A DNA stretch of 64,000 bases from Acinetobacter calcoaceticus ANC 3811 (GTDB lineage: Bacteria; Pseudomonadota; Gammaproteobacteria; Pseudomonadales; Moraxellaceae). Position numbers and translations under genes: made by a program. The stretch's first letter is position 1, and each line of letters starts with the position of its first letter. Below, one piece after another: positions 1 to 6,808 of the stretch. The stretch covers positions 3,342,733 through 3,406,732 of the forward strand of contig NZ_KB976986.1 of the NCBI RefSeq assembly GCF_000399665.1, written 5' to 3'. The notes under the pieces are model-generated. The model did no database searches, was not told the origin of the DNA, and saw only the letters and a list, made by a program, of their open reading frames with translations.

Positions 1-27
1 CAGGCTCCAAAAGTTTCTTTTGATTAA
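1..27 (+). CDS. C-terminal end of a probable LemA family protein (partial)
   Basis: The first 24 bases read QAPKVSFD followed by TAA at 25-27. LemA proteins often end in a similar short P-x-V-x-F tail, and lemA commonly lies directly before TPM-domain genes like the two that follow. Only eight codons are visible, so this rests on tail similarity plus context. Confidence 0.5.
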   Translation, partial: QAPKVSFD

Positions 28-51
28 TTTAATAAATCAAAGGAGGGCCGT

Positions 52-1134
52 ATGAGAAATATTATATTGCTTCAGTCTAAGCAAATTAAGGTCTTTATTA
101 CGACCTTAATTTTGCTCTGTTGTGGTGTTCTTTTTCAGAATACGGCATGGAGTGAAAGTAATATTGCAACTGCTACTGATGAGACTGACACAATAGTATC
201 GGGCAAAATTATTCAAAAGCAGCAAAATCAAGCTACGCTGTCTAAATCGGGGGAACAACCAGCTTCGAGTGTTGCTGCTTCGCCTAAAGTCTCTAATGAT
301 ATGGCAGATGGTGAGTCAATTCGTGGTTTGCCAACTTTAAACCAACCTGTTATTGATCAAGCCAATATCCTAAGCGAGACAGAAAAGCAGCAGCTCAACC
401 AAAAAATTCTAAGTTTATACCAACAAGGCAAAGCGCAAATTGGTATCGTTATTGTTCCAACGACGGGCCAAGAAGATATTTTTGATTATGCATTACGAGT
501 GGGCGAGCAGTGGCAATTAGGCTCAGCTAAACGTGACAATGGATTACTCATTGCGGTAGCGGTAAATGATCGCCGTATACAAATTTTAACTGGATATGGT
601 TTAGAAGGCGTGTTGCCTGATATTGTCGCAAGTCGGATTATTCGAAATCAAATTACACCTTATTTTAAACAAGCCCAATATGCACAGGGTTTAAATGCGG
701 GTCTTGATGAAATTGGAAGGATTTTAAATCTTGATCCAGAAGTTGCTCAGCAAGCTGCTCAAGATTTAAAAGAAAGACAACACCAAGCCGCAGAAGAGCA
801 ACAGGCCAAACAAACAACGCTGACAATGGCTCTATTTATTCTTGTTGCTGGAATTGTGGGTTCATTTATTGTAGGGCGACCTCTTAGTGCTTCTACTGCT
901 GGTGTTGCTGCCGCCGTAGCAGGTTTTGTAAATGGCGCAGGTCTAGTGACTAGTTTATTACTTGGTGTTGGAATCTTCTTTTTACTCATTACTTCTATTG
1001 CCCAACTTATTTTACAGGCCATTCTAAGTGGTTCTGGAGGCGGTGGACGTGGAGGAGGCTTCGGCGGTGGTGGCGGAGGCTATGGCGGTGGTGGAGGTCG
1101 TTTTGGCGGTGGAGGTGCTTCAGGCTCATGGTAA
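52..1134 (+). CDS. TPM domain protein, YgcG family, membrane anchored
   Basis: A 360-residue protein with an N-terminal hydrophobic signal (about residues 13-33), a low-complexity linker, and a TPM domain at about 95-220 (core 'PVIDQANILSETEKQQL' and 'NGLLIAVAVNDRRIQI'). A charged Gln/Glu helix at about 228-255 and hydrophobic segments at about 257-325 follow. The tail is almost pure glycine with scattered Arg, Tyr and Phe, ending GGGGASGSW. This is the usual YgcG layout: TPM domain outside the membrane, then transmembrane helices and a Gly-rich tail. TPM domains are reported in photosystem II repair proteins and as acid-phosphatase-like folds, but the bacterial role is unsettled. The start follows AGGAGGG, a near-perfect ribosome binding site. 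It overlaps the next gene by 7 nt and probably forms an operon with upstream lemA. Confidence 0.85.
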   Translation: MRNIILLQSKQIKVFITTLILLCCGVLFQNTAWSESNIATATDETDTIVSGKIIQKQQNQATLSKSGEQPASSVAASPKVSNDMADGESIRGLPTLNQPVIDQANILSETEKQQLNQKILSLYQQGKAQIGIVIVPTTGQEDIFDYALRVGEQWQLGSAKRDNGLLIAVAVNDRRIQILTGYGLEGVLPDIVASRIIRNQITPYFKQAQYAQGLNAGLDEIGRILNLDPEVAQQAAQDLKERQHQAAEEQQAKQTTLTMALFILVAGIVGSFIVGRPLSASTAGVAAAVAGFVNGAGLVTSLLLGVGIFFLLITSIAQLILQAILSGSGGGGRGGGFGGGGGGYGGGGGRFGGGGASGSW

Positions 1135-1688
1135 CAACATCAGAAACAACACAAATTATTACTCAGCCAAAAATTGAGGAATCTGTAGAGCCAAGCTTAA
1201 AACGTTGGTTTAAACATTTATGTTATTTTCCGGCCAGTAGTCGTTATTTTTCAAAACAAGATAAGCAAATTATTGCCGATGCTGTACAGCAAGCAGAACA
1301 TGGACATGTTGGCGAAATACAGGTGGTAATTGAAGGCCATATTCCATGTTCACAAGCCTATAGACAAAACACACGTTTACGAGCACAGCAGTTATTTGCA
1401 GAATTAGGCGTTTGGGATACTGCATTAAATAGCGGCGTATTGTTATACCTAAATTTATGTGAACGTACTGTAGAAGTTATATTTGACCGCGGTATTAGAA
1501 ATGGGACTACTGATCAGATCTGGCAACAGATTTGTGAGTCTATCGTTCAACAGCTTAAACAAAAACAATATCAACAAGCTGTAGTGATTGGTGTACAGCA
1601 AATTGGAGAGGTGATGTCACGTTTTTATGATGAAAACATGCCAGATCAATCCAATGAATTGGGAAATGCTCCAATTATTATAAATTAA
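1128..1688 (+). CDS. Second TPM domain protein, cytoplasmic-looking
   Basis: A 186-residue protein without a signal peptide. Residues about 45-165 form a TPM-like domain: a helical start ('FSKQDKQIIADAVQQAEHG'), a beta strand (GEIQVVIEG), the strand 'GVLLYLNLCERTVEVIFDRG', then a long helix. It starts inside the end of the preceding TPM gene (7-nt overlap), so the two are translationally coupled. Paired TPM genes behind lemA are a recurrent arrangement in Gammaproteobacteria and suggest one membrane-associated complex of unknown function. The last ~20 residues are acidic and look unstructured. Confidence 0.8.
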   Translation: MVTTSETTQIITQPKIEESVEPSLKRWFKHLCYFPASSRYFSKQDKQIIADAVQQAEHGHVGEIQVVIEGHIPCSQAYRQNTRLRAQQLFAELGVWDTALNSGVLLYLNLCERTVEVIFDRGIRNGTTDQIWQQICESIVQQLKQKQYQQAVVIGVQQIGEVMSRFYDENMPDQSNELGNAPIIIN

Positions 1689-1746
1689 GTTATTTTCTAG
1701 AAGTTCTATATCTCATAATTTTTAAGTTTTTATTTCTTAAGGTAGC

Positions 1747-1882
1747 TGACAAAAAATGTCACCTATTTATTTATTTTTAAAGAGAATTTGTTCACAAAAG
1801 CAAATAAAAAGTTTGATGGATTTTATTTACTTTTTTTTATGTGTGATGTGTTGTAGTAAAAGTTATATGACGTTTTTTGTCA
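1747..1882 (+). promoter_or_regulatory. Two TGAC-N7-GTCA palindromes, candidate PilR-type enhancer sites
   Basis: Two 15-bp inverted repeats of the same form lie in the 348-nt gap before pilA: TGACAAAAAATGTCA at 1747-1761 and TGACGTTTTTTGTCA at 1868-1882, centred 121 bp apart. They sit about 90-210 bp upstream of a sigma-54 promoter, where an enhancer-binding protein would bind. PilR of Pseudomonas recognises TGTC-containing sites, so PilR is the natural candidate. That assignment is inference. Confidence 0.5.
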
Positions 1883-1956
1883 GTTATTTACAGTGATTTT
1901 ATATTCAATAAATTGAAAAATTAATATAAGTTTTTGTTTTATAAATAAAATAAAAG

Positions 1957-1973
1957 TTGGCACGAATGCTGCT
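1957..1973 (+). promoter_or_regulatory. Sigma-54 (RpoN) promoter of pilA
   Basis: TTGGCACGAATGCTGCT matches the sigma-54 consensus (TGGCACG-N4-TTGCW) with GG at -24 and GC at -12 separated by exactly 10 bases. It lies 64 nt before the pilA start codon. Major pilin genes of type IVa pili are classically RpoN/PilSR controlled. Confidence 0.82.
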
Positions 1974-2036
1974 ATATAGTTGAGAGCTGAAAAAGCTTAT
2001 ATAAAAACATACATACAATCTTTGGGGAAAAAGGCT

Positions 2037-2579
2037 ATGAATGCACAAAAAGGTTTTACATTAATTGAACTCATGATCGTGGTTGCGATTATCGGTATTT
2101 TGGCAGCAATTGCGATTCCTGCTTATTCAGATTATACCGTGCGTACACGTATTTCTGAGGGATTAAATTTAGCGGATAGTGCAAAACAAATGATTGCATC
2201 AGACGCTGCTTCAGTAAATGATTTAAAGTCAGTATCTACTACTTGGAATGCGCAAGCTCAAGGCAGTGGTGCAAACTCTAAGTATGTTAACTCTGTACAG
2301 ATTAATCAATCTACAGGCGAAATTGAAGTTGTCTATAATGCATCAGCCGTTGGTATTGGTACAGCAGCAAACAAACTCTATCTTAAGCCTTATGTTCGTT
2401 CTAAGAAAGCAGGTGACCCAGGCGTAGAATTAGATGCTGCATTAAAAGCGGGAGAGACTGGAGCAATTGATTGGGGTTGTTCATCTGCTACACATAATGC
2501 TGCTACAGATGCAAAACTAGAGACTGGTTTAAGTACTGGTACATTAGAAGCAAAATTTGCTCCAGCTGCTTGCCGTTAA
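2037..2579 (+). CDS. pilA: Major type IV pilin PilA
   Basis: I place the start at ATG 2037, behind GGGGAAAAAGG, giving a 180-residue prepilin rather than the longer in-frame reading from 1980. The class III leader is six residues (MNAQKG), cleaved before [10 protein letters not shown]. Glu11 is the conserved mature Glu5, followed by the hydrophobic assembly helix. The C-terminal disulfide loop is probably Cys148-Cys179, and the protein ends in -CR. It lacks the C-terminal serine that the pilin-specific glycosyltransferase TfpO modifies in other Acinetobacter pilins. The next gene is a TfpX/TfpZ-type accessory gene instead of tfpO. The fibre functions in twitching and DNA uptake. Transcription is from the sigma-54 promoter upstream and ends at a strong hairpin 15 nt after the stop. 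Confidence 0.93.
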   Translation: MNAQKGFTLIELMIVVAIIGILAAIAIPAYSDYTVRTRISEGLNLADSAKQMIASDAASVNDLKSVSTTWNAQAQGSGANSKYVNSVQINQSTGEIEVVYNASAVGIGTAANKLYLKPYVRSKKAGDPGVELDAALKAGETGAIDWGCSSATHNAATDAKLETGLSTGTLEAKFAPAACR

Positions 2580-2592
2580 TTACTAGATTAAT

Positions 2593-2622
2593 AAAAAAGA
2601 CCGTTTTTTCGGTCTTTTTTAT
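2593..2622 (+). terminator. Rho-independent terminator after pilA
   Basis: An 11-bp stem, AAAAAAGACCG/CGGTCTTTTTT, with a T6 loop and T-rich tail lies just after the pilA stop. It would insulate abundant pilin mRNA from the accessory gene that follows. Confidence 0.85.
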
Positions 2623-2650
2623 TAAGTGCAGAATAGTTAAGAGTATTAAG

Positions 2651-3385
2651 ATGTCTAAGCGCTTTAAGTTCTTTCTAAGCCACTTATCTATTTCGATGAT
2701 AGTAGCTTTAATTATTCTTATTTGTTTTTTTCTTGTTTGGTATCCAGAACCTTTAGCCAAAGCTGTAGGAGCTATTCATCTCTTTATAATGATAATAGCT
2801 ATAGATGTTATATTAGGCCCTGCCTTAAGCTTCTTTGTATATAAAGAAGCAAAAAAAACACTTAAATTTGATTTAACAGTAATTATCCTAATTCAAATTT
2901 TAGCTTTAGGATATGGTTTATATAGCATTGTTCAAGGTCGACCTGCTTGGGTGATCTATAATGTTGATCGTTTTGAGCTTGTACGTAATAATGAAATTAC
3001 TAATACCAATCTTCAAACAGTTCGGCCACAATTCCGTTATCCTTCTTGGTTTAAACCAAGCTTTGCCGCTGTTGAAGTGCCAAAAAATAAGGAAGAGCGC
3101 AATAAAAGTATGTTTGATGAAATATTTAGTGGTATTTCTTCTGCTCAACGGCCAGAACTTTATGTAGATTTAGTACAAATAAAGCCTTTTATACAACATA
3201 GAGTCCAAAACTTAAATGAGCTTGAAAAATATAATTCTAAGCAGCAAGTAAAAGAAATACTAAAAAAATATCCATCAGCTGATGCTTGGGTTCCTTTAAA
3301 AGCCAATGCTGTAGATATGGTTGTGTTGATGAATAAGAGTTCTGCTCAGGTTGTTAAAATTGTAGATTTAAGACCTTGGAAGTAA
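2651..3385 (+). CDS. tfpZ: TfpX/TfpZ family type IV pilin accessory protein
   Basis: Start chosen at ATG 2651 (MSKRFKFFLSH), giving 244 residues; the longer in-frame reading begins inside the terminator hairpin. There are three predicted membrane helices at about 12-36, 42-64 and 72-95. A periplasmic domain follows, rich in short charged segments, ending DMVVLMNKSSAQVVKIVDLRPWK. That topology and position directly after pilA match the TfpX/TfpY/TfpZ accessory proteins, which accompany particular pilin types and promote assembly of their cognate pilin. The location behind a pilin with a long C-terminal disulfide loop supports this. The exact subfamily (X or Z) cannot be settled by eye. Confidence 0.8.
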   Translation: MSKRFKFFLSHLSISMIVALIILICFFLVWYPEPLAKAVGAIHLFIMIIAIDVILGPALSFFVYKEAKKTLKFDLTVIILIQILALGYGLYSIVQGRPAWVIYNVDRFELVRNNEITNTNLQTVRPQFRYPSWFKPSFAAVEVPKNKEERNKSMFDEIFSGISSAQRPELYVDLVQIKPFIQHRVQNLNELEKYNSKQQVKEILKKYPSADAWVPLKANAVDMVVLMNKSSAQVVKIVDLRPWK

Positions 3386-3482
3386 AAGTAAGAGATAGGA
3401 TGAGGGAATACAAACAGGACTTAATTCTTATCATCCTCTTCCATGTATAATTCTCTCAAGTTTTGGTCTCTAACCTTTCACT

Positions 3483-5111
3483 ATGCAAGTATTCTTCCTA
3501 TTCTTCGCTGCAATCCTATTAGGTTTTGCATGGTTGTCTCCATTTCACTATAGCCCTTGGGTCATGTTCTCGAGTGAAGTGAGTACTTTTGGGGCGGGAT
3601 TATGCGTATTAGCCGCTCTATTTCAGCAAAATATTAAAATTCCTAGAGCGCAACTATTGTTGCTGCCATTTACTTTAATTCCAATAGTGCAGTGGGGTTT
3701 TGGTCTAGTTTTTGATTTGAGCACAGCCTTATTGAGTTCATTTTACTTGTTTGGTTTTTGGTTTATGGTCTTGGCTGGCTACAACCTGTCTTTAGATCAA
3801 CAAAAGCGAGATCAAATCTTTTCTGGTTTTAGCTTACTTGTAATTATTGTATCGCTTATTACTAGTTTCATTGCAATTTGCCAATGGTTGAATATTGAGT
3901 CTCATATTCCGTATGTGCTTAAGTTACTGGGTAATCGTCCTTACGGTAATTTTGGTCAACCCAATAATATGGCAACCTTTTTAATTATTGGATTATTAGG
4001 GTGTTTGTATTTATATGAAAAGAATAAAGTAACAATCTGGTTGTTACTGCCTTCAACGCTCATTATTTTATTTACGGTCGCATTGAGTCAGTCAAGAACC
4101 TCATGGATAGTTTTTCCATTCTTACTAATTTATTGGATGATTAAGCAGTTTAGAAAGCAAAAAAGATTTGGATTTGCTCAAGGCTTCTTGTGGTGCTTAA
4201 CATTTTTCTTAATTGCTGGATTCATCTTACCGTATATTACTCAATTCATTGAGTTCTCTACAAATACACAGATTACTGAAACAAGTACATTTGTTGCTCG
4301 TGCAGGTTCGGGGCATGAGCGTGTAGGCATGTGGATACAAATATTACATGCCATAGCACAGCAGCCATGGGCAGGGTATGGATGGAGTCAAACAAGTGTC
4401 GCTGTAGTCGATAGTATTCAATATGGAACTGTACATGTATGGTTTAATAGTGCCCATAATGTACTGCTTGATTTAATTGTTTGGAATGGTATTCCATTAG
4501 CAGCTGTAATTATTGCTTACTTTGCGTGTTGGTTCCTTTGGTTAAATCAACAGGCTAAAGAAACCATCTCAATTATAGCGATTATGATGGTGTGTGCAGT
4601 GTTTATTCATGCCATGTTCGAGTTCCCACAGCGCTATGCTTATTTCTTGCTTACCTGTGGTTTCTTGCTCGGTATTGTTCAAGCGCAGACTCCAGTACTC
4701 AAGGGAGTTGTACTTAATAAGCAACTTTTTCGCTTAATATGGGTAGGCAGTTTACTGCTTATTATTGCGATTTTACGTGATTACAATGTGTATGTTCTGA
4801 ATAGTAATTTACTTTATAAGAATAAAAAGCCAAATGCAGAGTTCATGGGAAGCAGCAAAATTTTTGTTTTAACGCAGTTTGAAGAGCGTTTAAAATGGAT
4901 TGAGCTTAATCCAAAAACTAAATTACCTGAAGCTGATTTAGTCCAGTGGGGAAACTCGGTAAAGAATAAAGCAACTCCATATAATCTACGTAAATATGCA
5001 AAATTGCTGGCTTATAATGGGAAACCAGAGCAAGCAGAGCAGCAATTATTAATTTTAAAGCATCTCTATAAGCAAAAAATAACGCTACCAGAGTTATTAA
5101 AAGAAAAGTAA
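3483..5111 (+). CDS. pglL: PglL family protein O-oligosaccharyltransferase
   Basis: A 542-residue polytopic inner-membrane protein with about 11-12 hydrophobic helices and a Wzy_C/O-antigen-ligase-type region. The periplasmic segment about 260-330 holds 'GSGHERVGMW' and 'WAGYGWSQTSVAV', followed by 'VWFNSAHNVLLDLIVWNG'; the His in 'SAHN' is the family's conserved catalytic-region histidine. PglL enzymes move lipid-linked oligosaccharide onto serines of periplasmic proteins. The N-terminal 'FHYSPWVMFSSEV' is typical of the PglL branch rather than WaaL. Because the adjacent pilin has no C-terminal Ser, I favour the general O-glycosylation enzyme over a pilin-specific TfpO. A strong bidirectional hairpin follows the stop. 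Confidence 0.85.
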   Translation: MQVFFLFFAAILLGFAWLSPFHYSPWVMFSSEVSTFGAGLCVLAALFQQNIKIPRAQLLLLPFTLIPIVQWGFGLVFDLSTALLSSFYLFGFWFMVLAGYNLSLDQQKRDQIFSGFSLLVIIVSLITSFIAICQWLNIESHIPYVLKLLGNRPYGNFGQPNNMATFLIIGLLGCLYLYEKNKVTIWLLLPSTLIILFTVALSQSRTSWIVFPFLLIYWMIKQFRKQKRFGFAQGFLWCLTFFLIAGFILPYITQFIEFSTNTQITETSTFVARAGSGHERVGMWIQILHAIAQQPWAGYGWSQTSVAVVDSIQYGTVHVWFNSAHNVLLDLIVWNGIPLAAVIIAYFACWFLWLNQQAKETISIIAIMMVCAVFIHAMFEFPQRYAYFLLTCGFLLGIVQAQTPVLKGVVLNKQLFRLIWVGSLLLIIAILRDYNVYVLNSNLLYKNKKPNAEFMGSSKIFVLTQFEERLKWIELNPKTKLPEADLVQWGNSVKNKATPYNLRKYAKLLAYNGKPEQAEQQLLILKHLYKQKITLPELLKEK

Positions 5112-5112
5112 T

Positions 5113-5149
5113 AAAAAAAATCCCCTTGTATGCAAGGGGATTTTTTTTA
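5113..5149. terminator. Bidirectional terminator between pglL and bfr
   Basis: The stem ATCCCCTTG/CAAGGGGAT is flanked by an A8 run and a T8 run, so it works for pglL (+) and the converging bacterioferritin gene (-). Confidence 0.88.
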
Positions 5150-5156
5150 TGAGAAA

Positions 5157-5621
5157 TTACATTTGACTCTGGATGTAATTTTCAATGCCAACGTTCCCAA
5201 TAAGGTCAATCTGAGTATCTAACCAGTCCCAATATTCTTCTTCTTTTTCTAAAATTTCTTGAACGAGATCACGAGTCACATAGTCTTGTTCTGTTTCAGC
5301 GAGAGCAACTGTTTTTTGAATCGCCTCTATATTTTCTTTCACTTTACGAATGTCACATTGCAGAACTTCTTCTGTGTGTTGGCCGATATAAAGTTTGCCT
5401 AAATGCTGAAGATTAGGCAGACCTTCTAAAAACAAAATACGTTCAATAATTTTGTCTGCATGCTTCATTTGACGAATTGATTCTTTATATTCGGCCGAAC
5501 CAAGCTGCTCAATTCCCCAATCATTAAACATGCGTGAATGTAAAAAGTATTGATTAATTGCAGTTAAATGATGATACAGCACTTGGTTGAGCTGATTAAT
5601 GACATCACGATTGCCTTTCAT
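5157..5621 (-). CDS. bfr: Bacterioferritin, heme-binding subunit with altered ferroxidase site
   Basis: A 154-residue four-helix ferritin-like protein colinear with E. coli Bfr without gaps up to about residue 150. The heme-ligand Met52 (in QMKHAD) is present. Of the six E. coli di-iron ligands, only His54 and Glu127 remain: Glu18 is His, Glu51 is Gln, Glu94 is Val and His130 is Tyr. This fits the alpha-type subunit described in Pseudomonas and others, which binds heme but lacks a working ferroxidase centre and co-assembles with a catalytic beta subunit encoded elsewhere. The Bfd gene follows upstream on the same strand, separated by its own terminator. An iron storage role is certain by family; the catalytic deficiency is read from alignment by eye. 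Confidence 0.92.
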   Translation of the reverse strand: MKGNRDVINQLNQVLYHHLTAINQYFLHSRMFNDWGIEQLGSAEYKESIRQMKHADKIIERILFLEGLPNLQHLGKLYIGQHTEEVLQCDIRKVKENIEAIQKTVALAETEQDYVTRDLVQEILEKEEEYWDWLDTQIDLIGNVGIENYIQSQM

Positions 5622-5778
5622 TGTAGCTACTCCAAAACAATTTCTGCCTCAATTCAATTAAGGCAATCTATAAAACCATTTTAGTGAACAAACACTGATA
5701 TGGCGAGTAATTTATAGAACAGCAAATGAAAATCGCAATCAAAAACAACACAATATTAGGAAAGGAGAGTTTCCAGCC

Positions 5779-5825
5779 AAAAAAAACCGCTTGAATGAGG
5801 AACTATTAACGTTCCGCAAAAAGCG
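5779..5825 (-). terminator. Terminator after bfd
   Basis: On the minus strand, an outer stem ACCGCTTTTT...AAGCGGT with an inner GGAAC/GTTCC hairpin is followed by T8. It lies about 40 nt after the bfd stop. Confidence 0.7.
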
Positions 5826-5866
5826 GTGGAGGAGCTAATAAATACTGTTAAATGTTTATAATTCTT

Positions 5867-6061
5867 TTACGCAGCTACGGAAATACGAGCAGCGATTTCT
5901 GCTAATTCTTCATTAATAATAGCACGTGCTTCAGGTGCACAGCGTCCACAGCAAGTACCAAGATCAAGCAATTCACGAATTTCGCGATAGCTTTCGGCGC
6001 CATTTTCAACAGCGTCTTTGATATCTTGATCGGTAATGCCACGACACAAGCAAACGTACAT
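5867..6061 (-). CDS. bfd: Bacterioferritin-associated ferredoxin Bfd
   Basis: A 64-residue [2Fe-2S] ferredoxin starting MYVCLCRGIT; an upstream in-frame TTG at 6076 is less likely. It has the BFD-fold cysteine pattern C-x-C near the N-terminus (VCLCRG) and C-x2-C at 'GTCCGRCAPEA'. Bfd docks on bacterioferritin and passes electrons to the core to release Fe(II) when iron is scarce. The gene lies upstream of bfr, with its own terminator between them, so they are not a simple operon. A Fur box 36 nt upstream of the start explains iron-starvation induction. Confidence 0.93.
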   Translation of the reverse strand: MYVCLCRGITDQDIKDAVENGAESYREIRELLDLGTCCGRCAPEARAIINEELAEIAARISVAA

Positions 6062-6096
6062 GGGAGTGATCCCCAAATATAAATGCGATAATTGAT

Positions 6097-6115
6097 ATTA
6101 TTGATAATTATTATC
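6097..6115 (-). promoter_or_regulatory. Fur box upstream of bfd
   Basis: ATTATTGATAATTATTATC matches 15 of 19 positions of the classical Fur box (GATAATGATAATCATTATC). It sits in an AT-rich stretch with further GATA/ATT hexamers on the left (6087-6096), just upstream of bfd. Confidence 0.75.
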
Positions 6116-6169
6116 GTTTGTCAATGAAATTCATTTAAAATCTCATTTATTATTATTGGGAATTTGGAT

Positions 6170-6235
6170 AAAAAAATACCACCTGAGCGGAAATCTGAGT
6201 TGTGTTCAGATTTTATACAAAGGTGGTTCATGATT
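6170..6235 (-). terminator. Compound hairpin terminator after ridA
   Basis: Read on the minus strand, an outer stem ACCACCT/AGGTGGT encloses an inner stem AAATCTGA/TCAGATTT, followed by ATTTTTTTAT. It begins about 45 nt past the ridA stop. Confidence 0.65.
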
Positions 6236-6280
6236 TAGAGCTAAGAATTTAACGGAAAATACTCAATATATTTTTATATC

Positions 6281-6664
6281 TTATTGATTAATAATGACAA
6301 TACCGTCCATTTCAACTAATGCACCTTTTGGTAAACTTGCTACACCAAGTGCTGCACGTGCAGGATACGGTTGTGCAAAATATTCACCCATAATTTGGTT
6401 TACGAGTTGGAAGTTTGATAAATCAGTTAGAAAAATATTGAGCTTAGCAATGTCTGCTAGAGAGCCGCCAGCAGCTTCACAAACCGCTTTTAAATTATCA
6501 AATACACGACGAATTTGAGCTTCGATACCTTCTACAAGTTCCATACTGTATGGGTCTAAACCAATTTGCCCTGAAAGATATAACGTATTATCTACTAAAA
6601 TTGCTTGAGAGTATGTGCCGATAGCAGCAGGGGCATTTTCAGTATGAATCACTTGGCGGGACAT
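6281..6664 (-). CDS. ridA: RidA family reactive imine/enamine deaminase
   Basis: A 127-residue single-domain YjgF/YER057c/UK114 protein. Visible family blocks are '[25 protein letters not shown]' near the N-terminus, Arg in '[23 protein letters not shown]' (the Arg that salt-bridges the substrate carboxylate) and the terminal VEMDGIVII strand. It hydrolyses 2-aminoacrylate and related enamines formed by PLP enzymes such as threonine dehydratase, protecting other PLP enzymes. It lies downstream of spoT on the same strand with a 144-nt gap and has its own ribosome binding site (GGAGAACC). Length is normal for the family. Confidence 0.92.
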   Translation of the reverse strand: MSRQVIHTENAPAAIGTYSQAILVDNTLYLSGQIGLDPYSMELVEGIEAQIRRVFDNLKAVCEAAGGSLADIAKLNIFLTDLSNFQLVNQIMGEYFAQPYPARAALGVASLPKGALVEMDGIVIINQ

Positions 6665-6808
6665 TTGGTTCTCCTTGATTAAATCTCATTCCATCATAAT
6701 CGATGATAGGTTTTGACAAAAGTATCATCGATTTAACTGATTGAGTGAATTTGGAAAGTTTGATTTTGTTAAGGAAACATAAACCTGACCAATAGCCCTT
6801 GTAAAGAC

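Noticed and set aside
1980..2036. Longer pilA start at 1980
   Set aside because: It gives an unusual 25-residue leader overlapping the promoter; ATG 2037 has a strong RBS and a normal six-residue leader.
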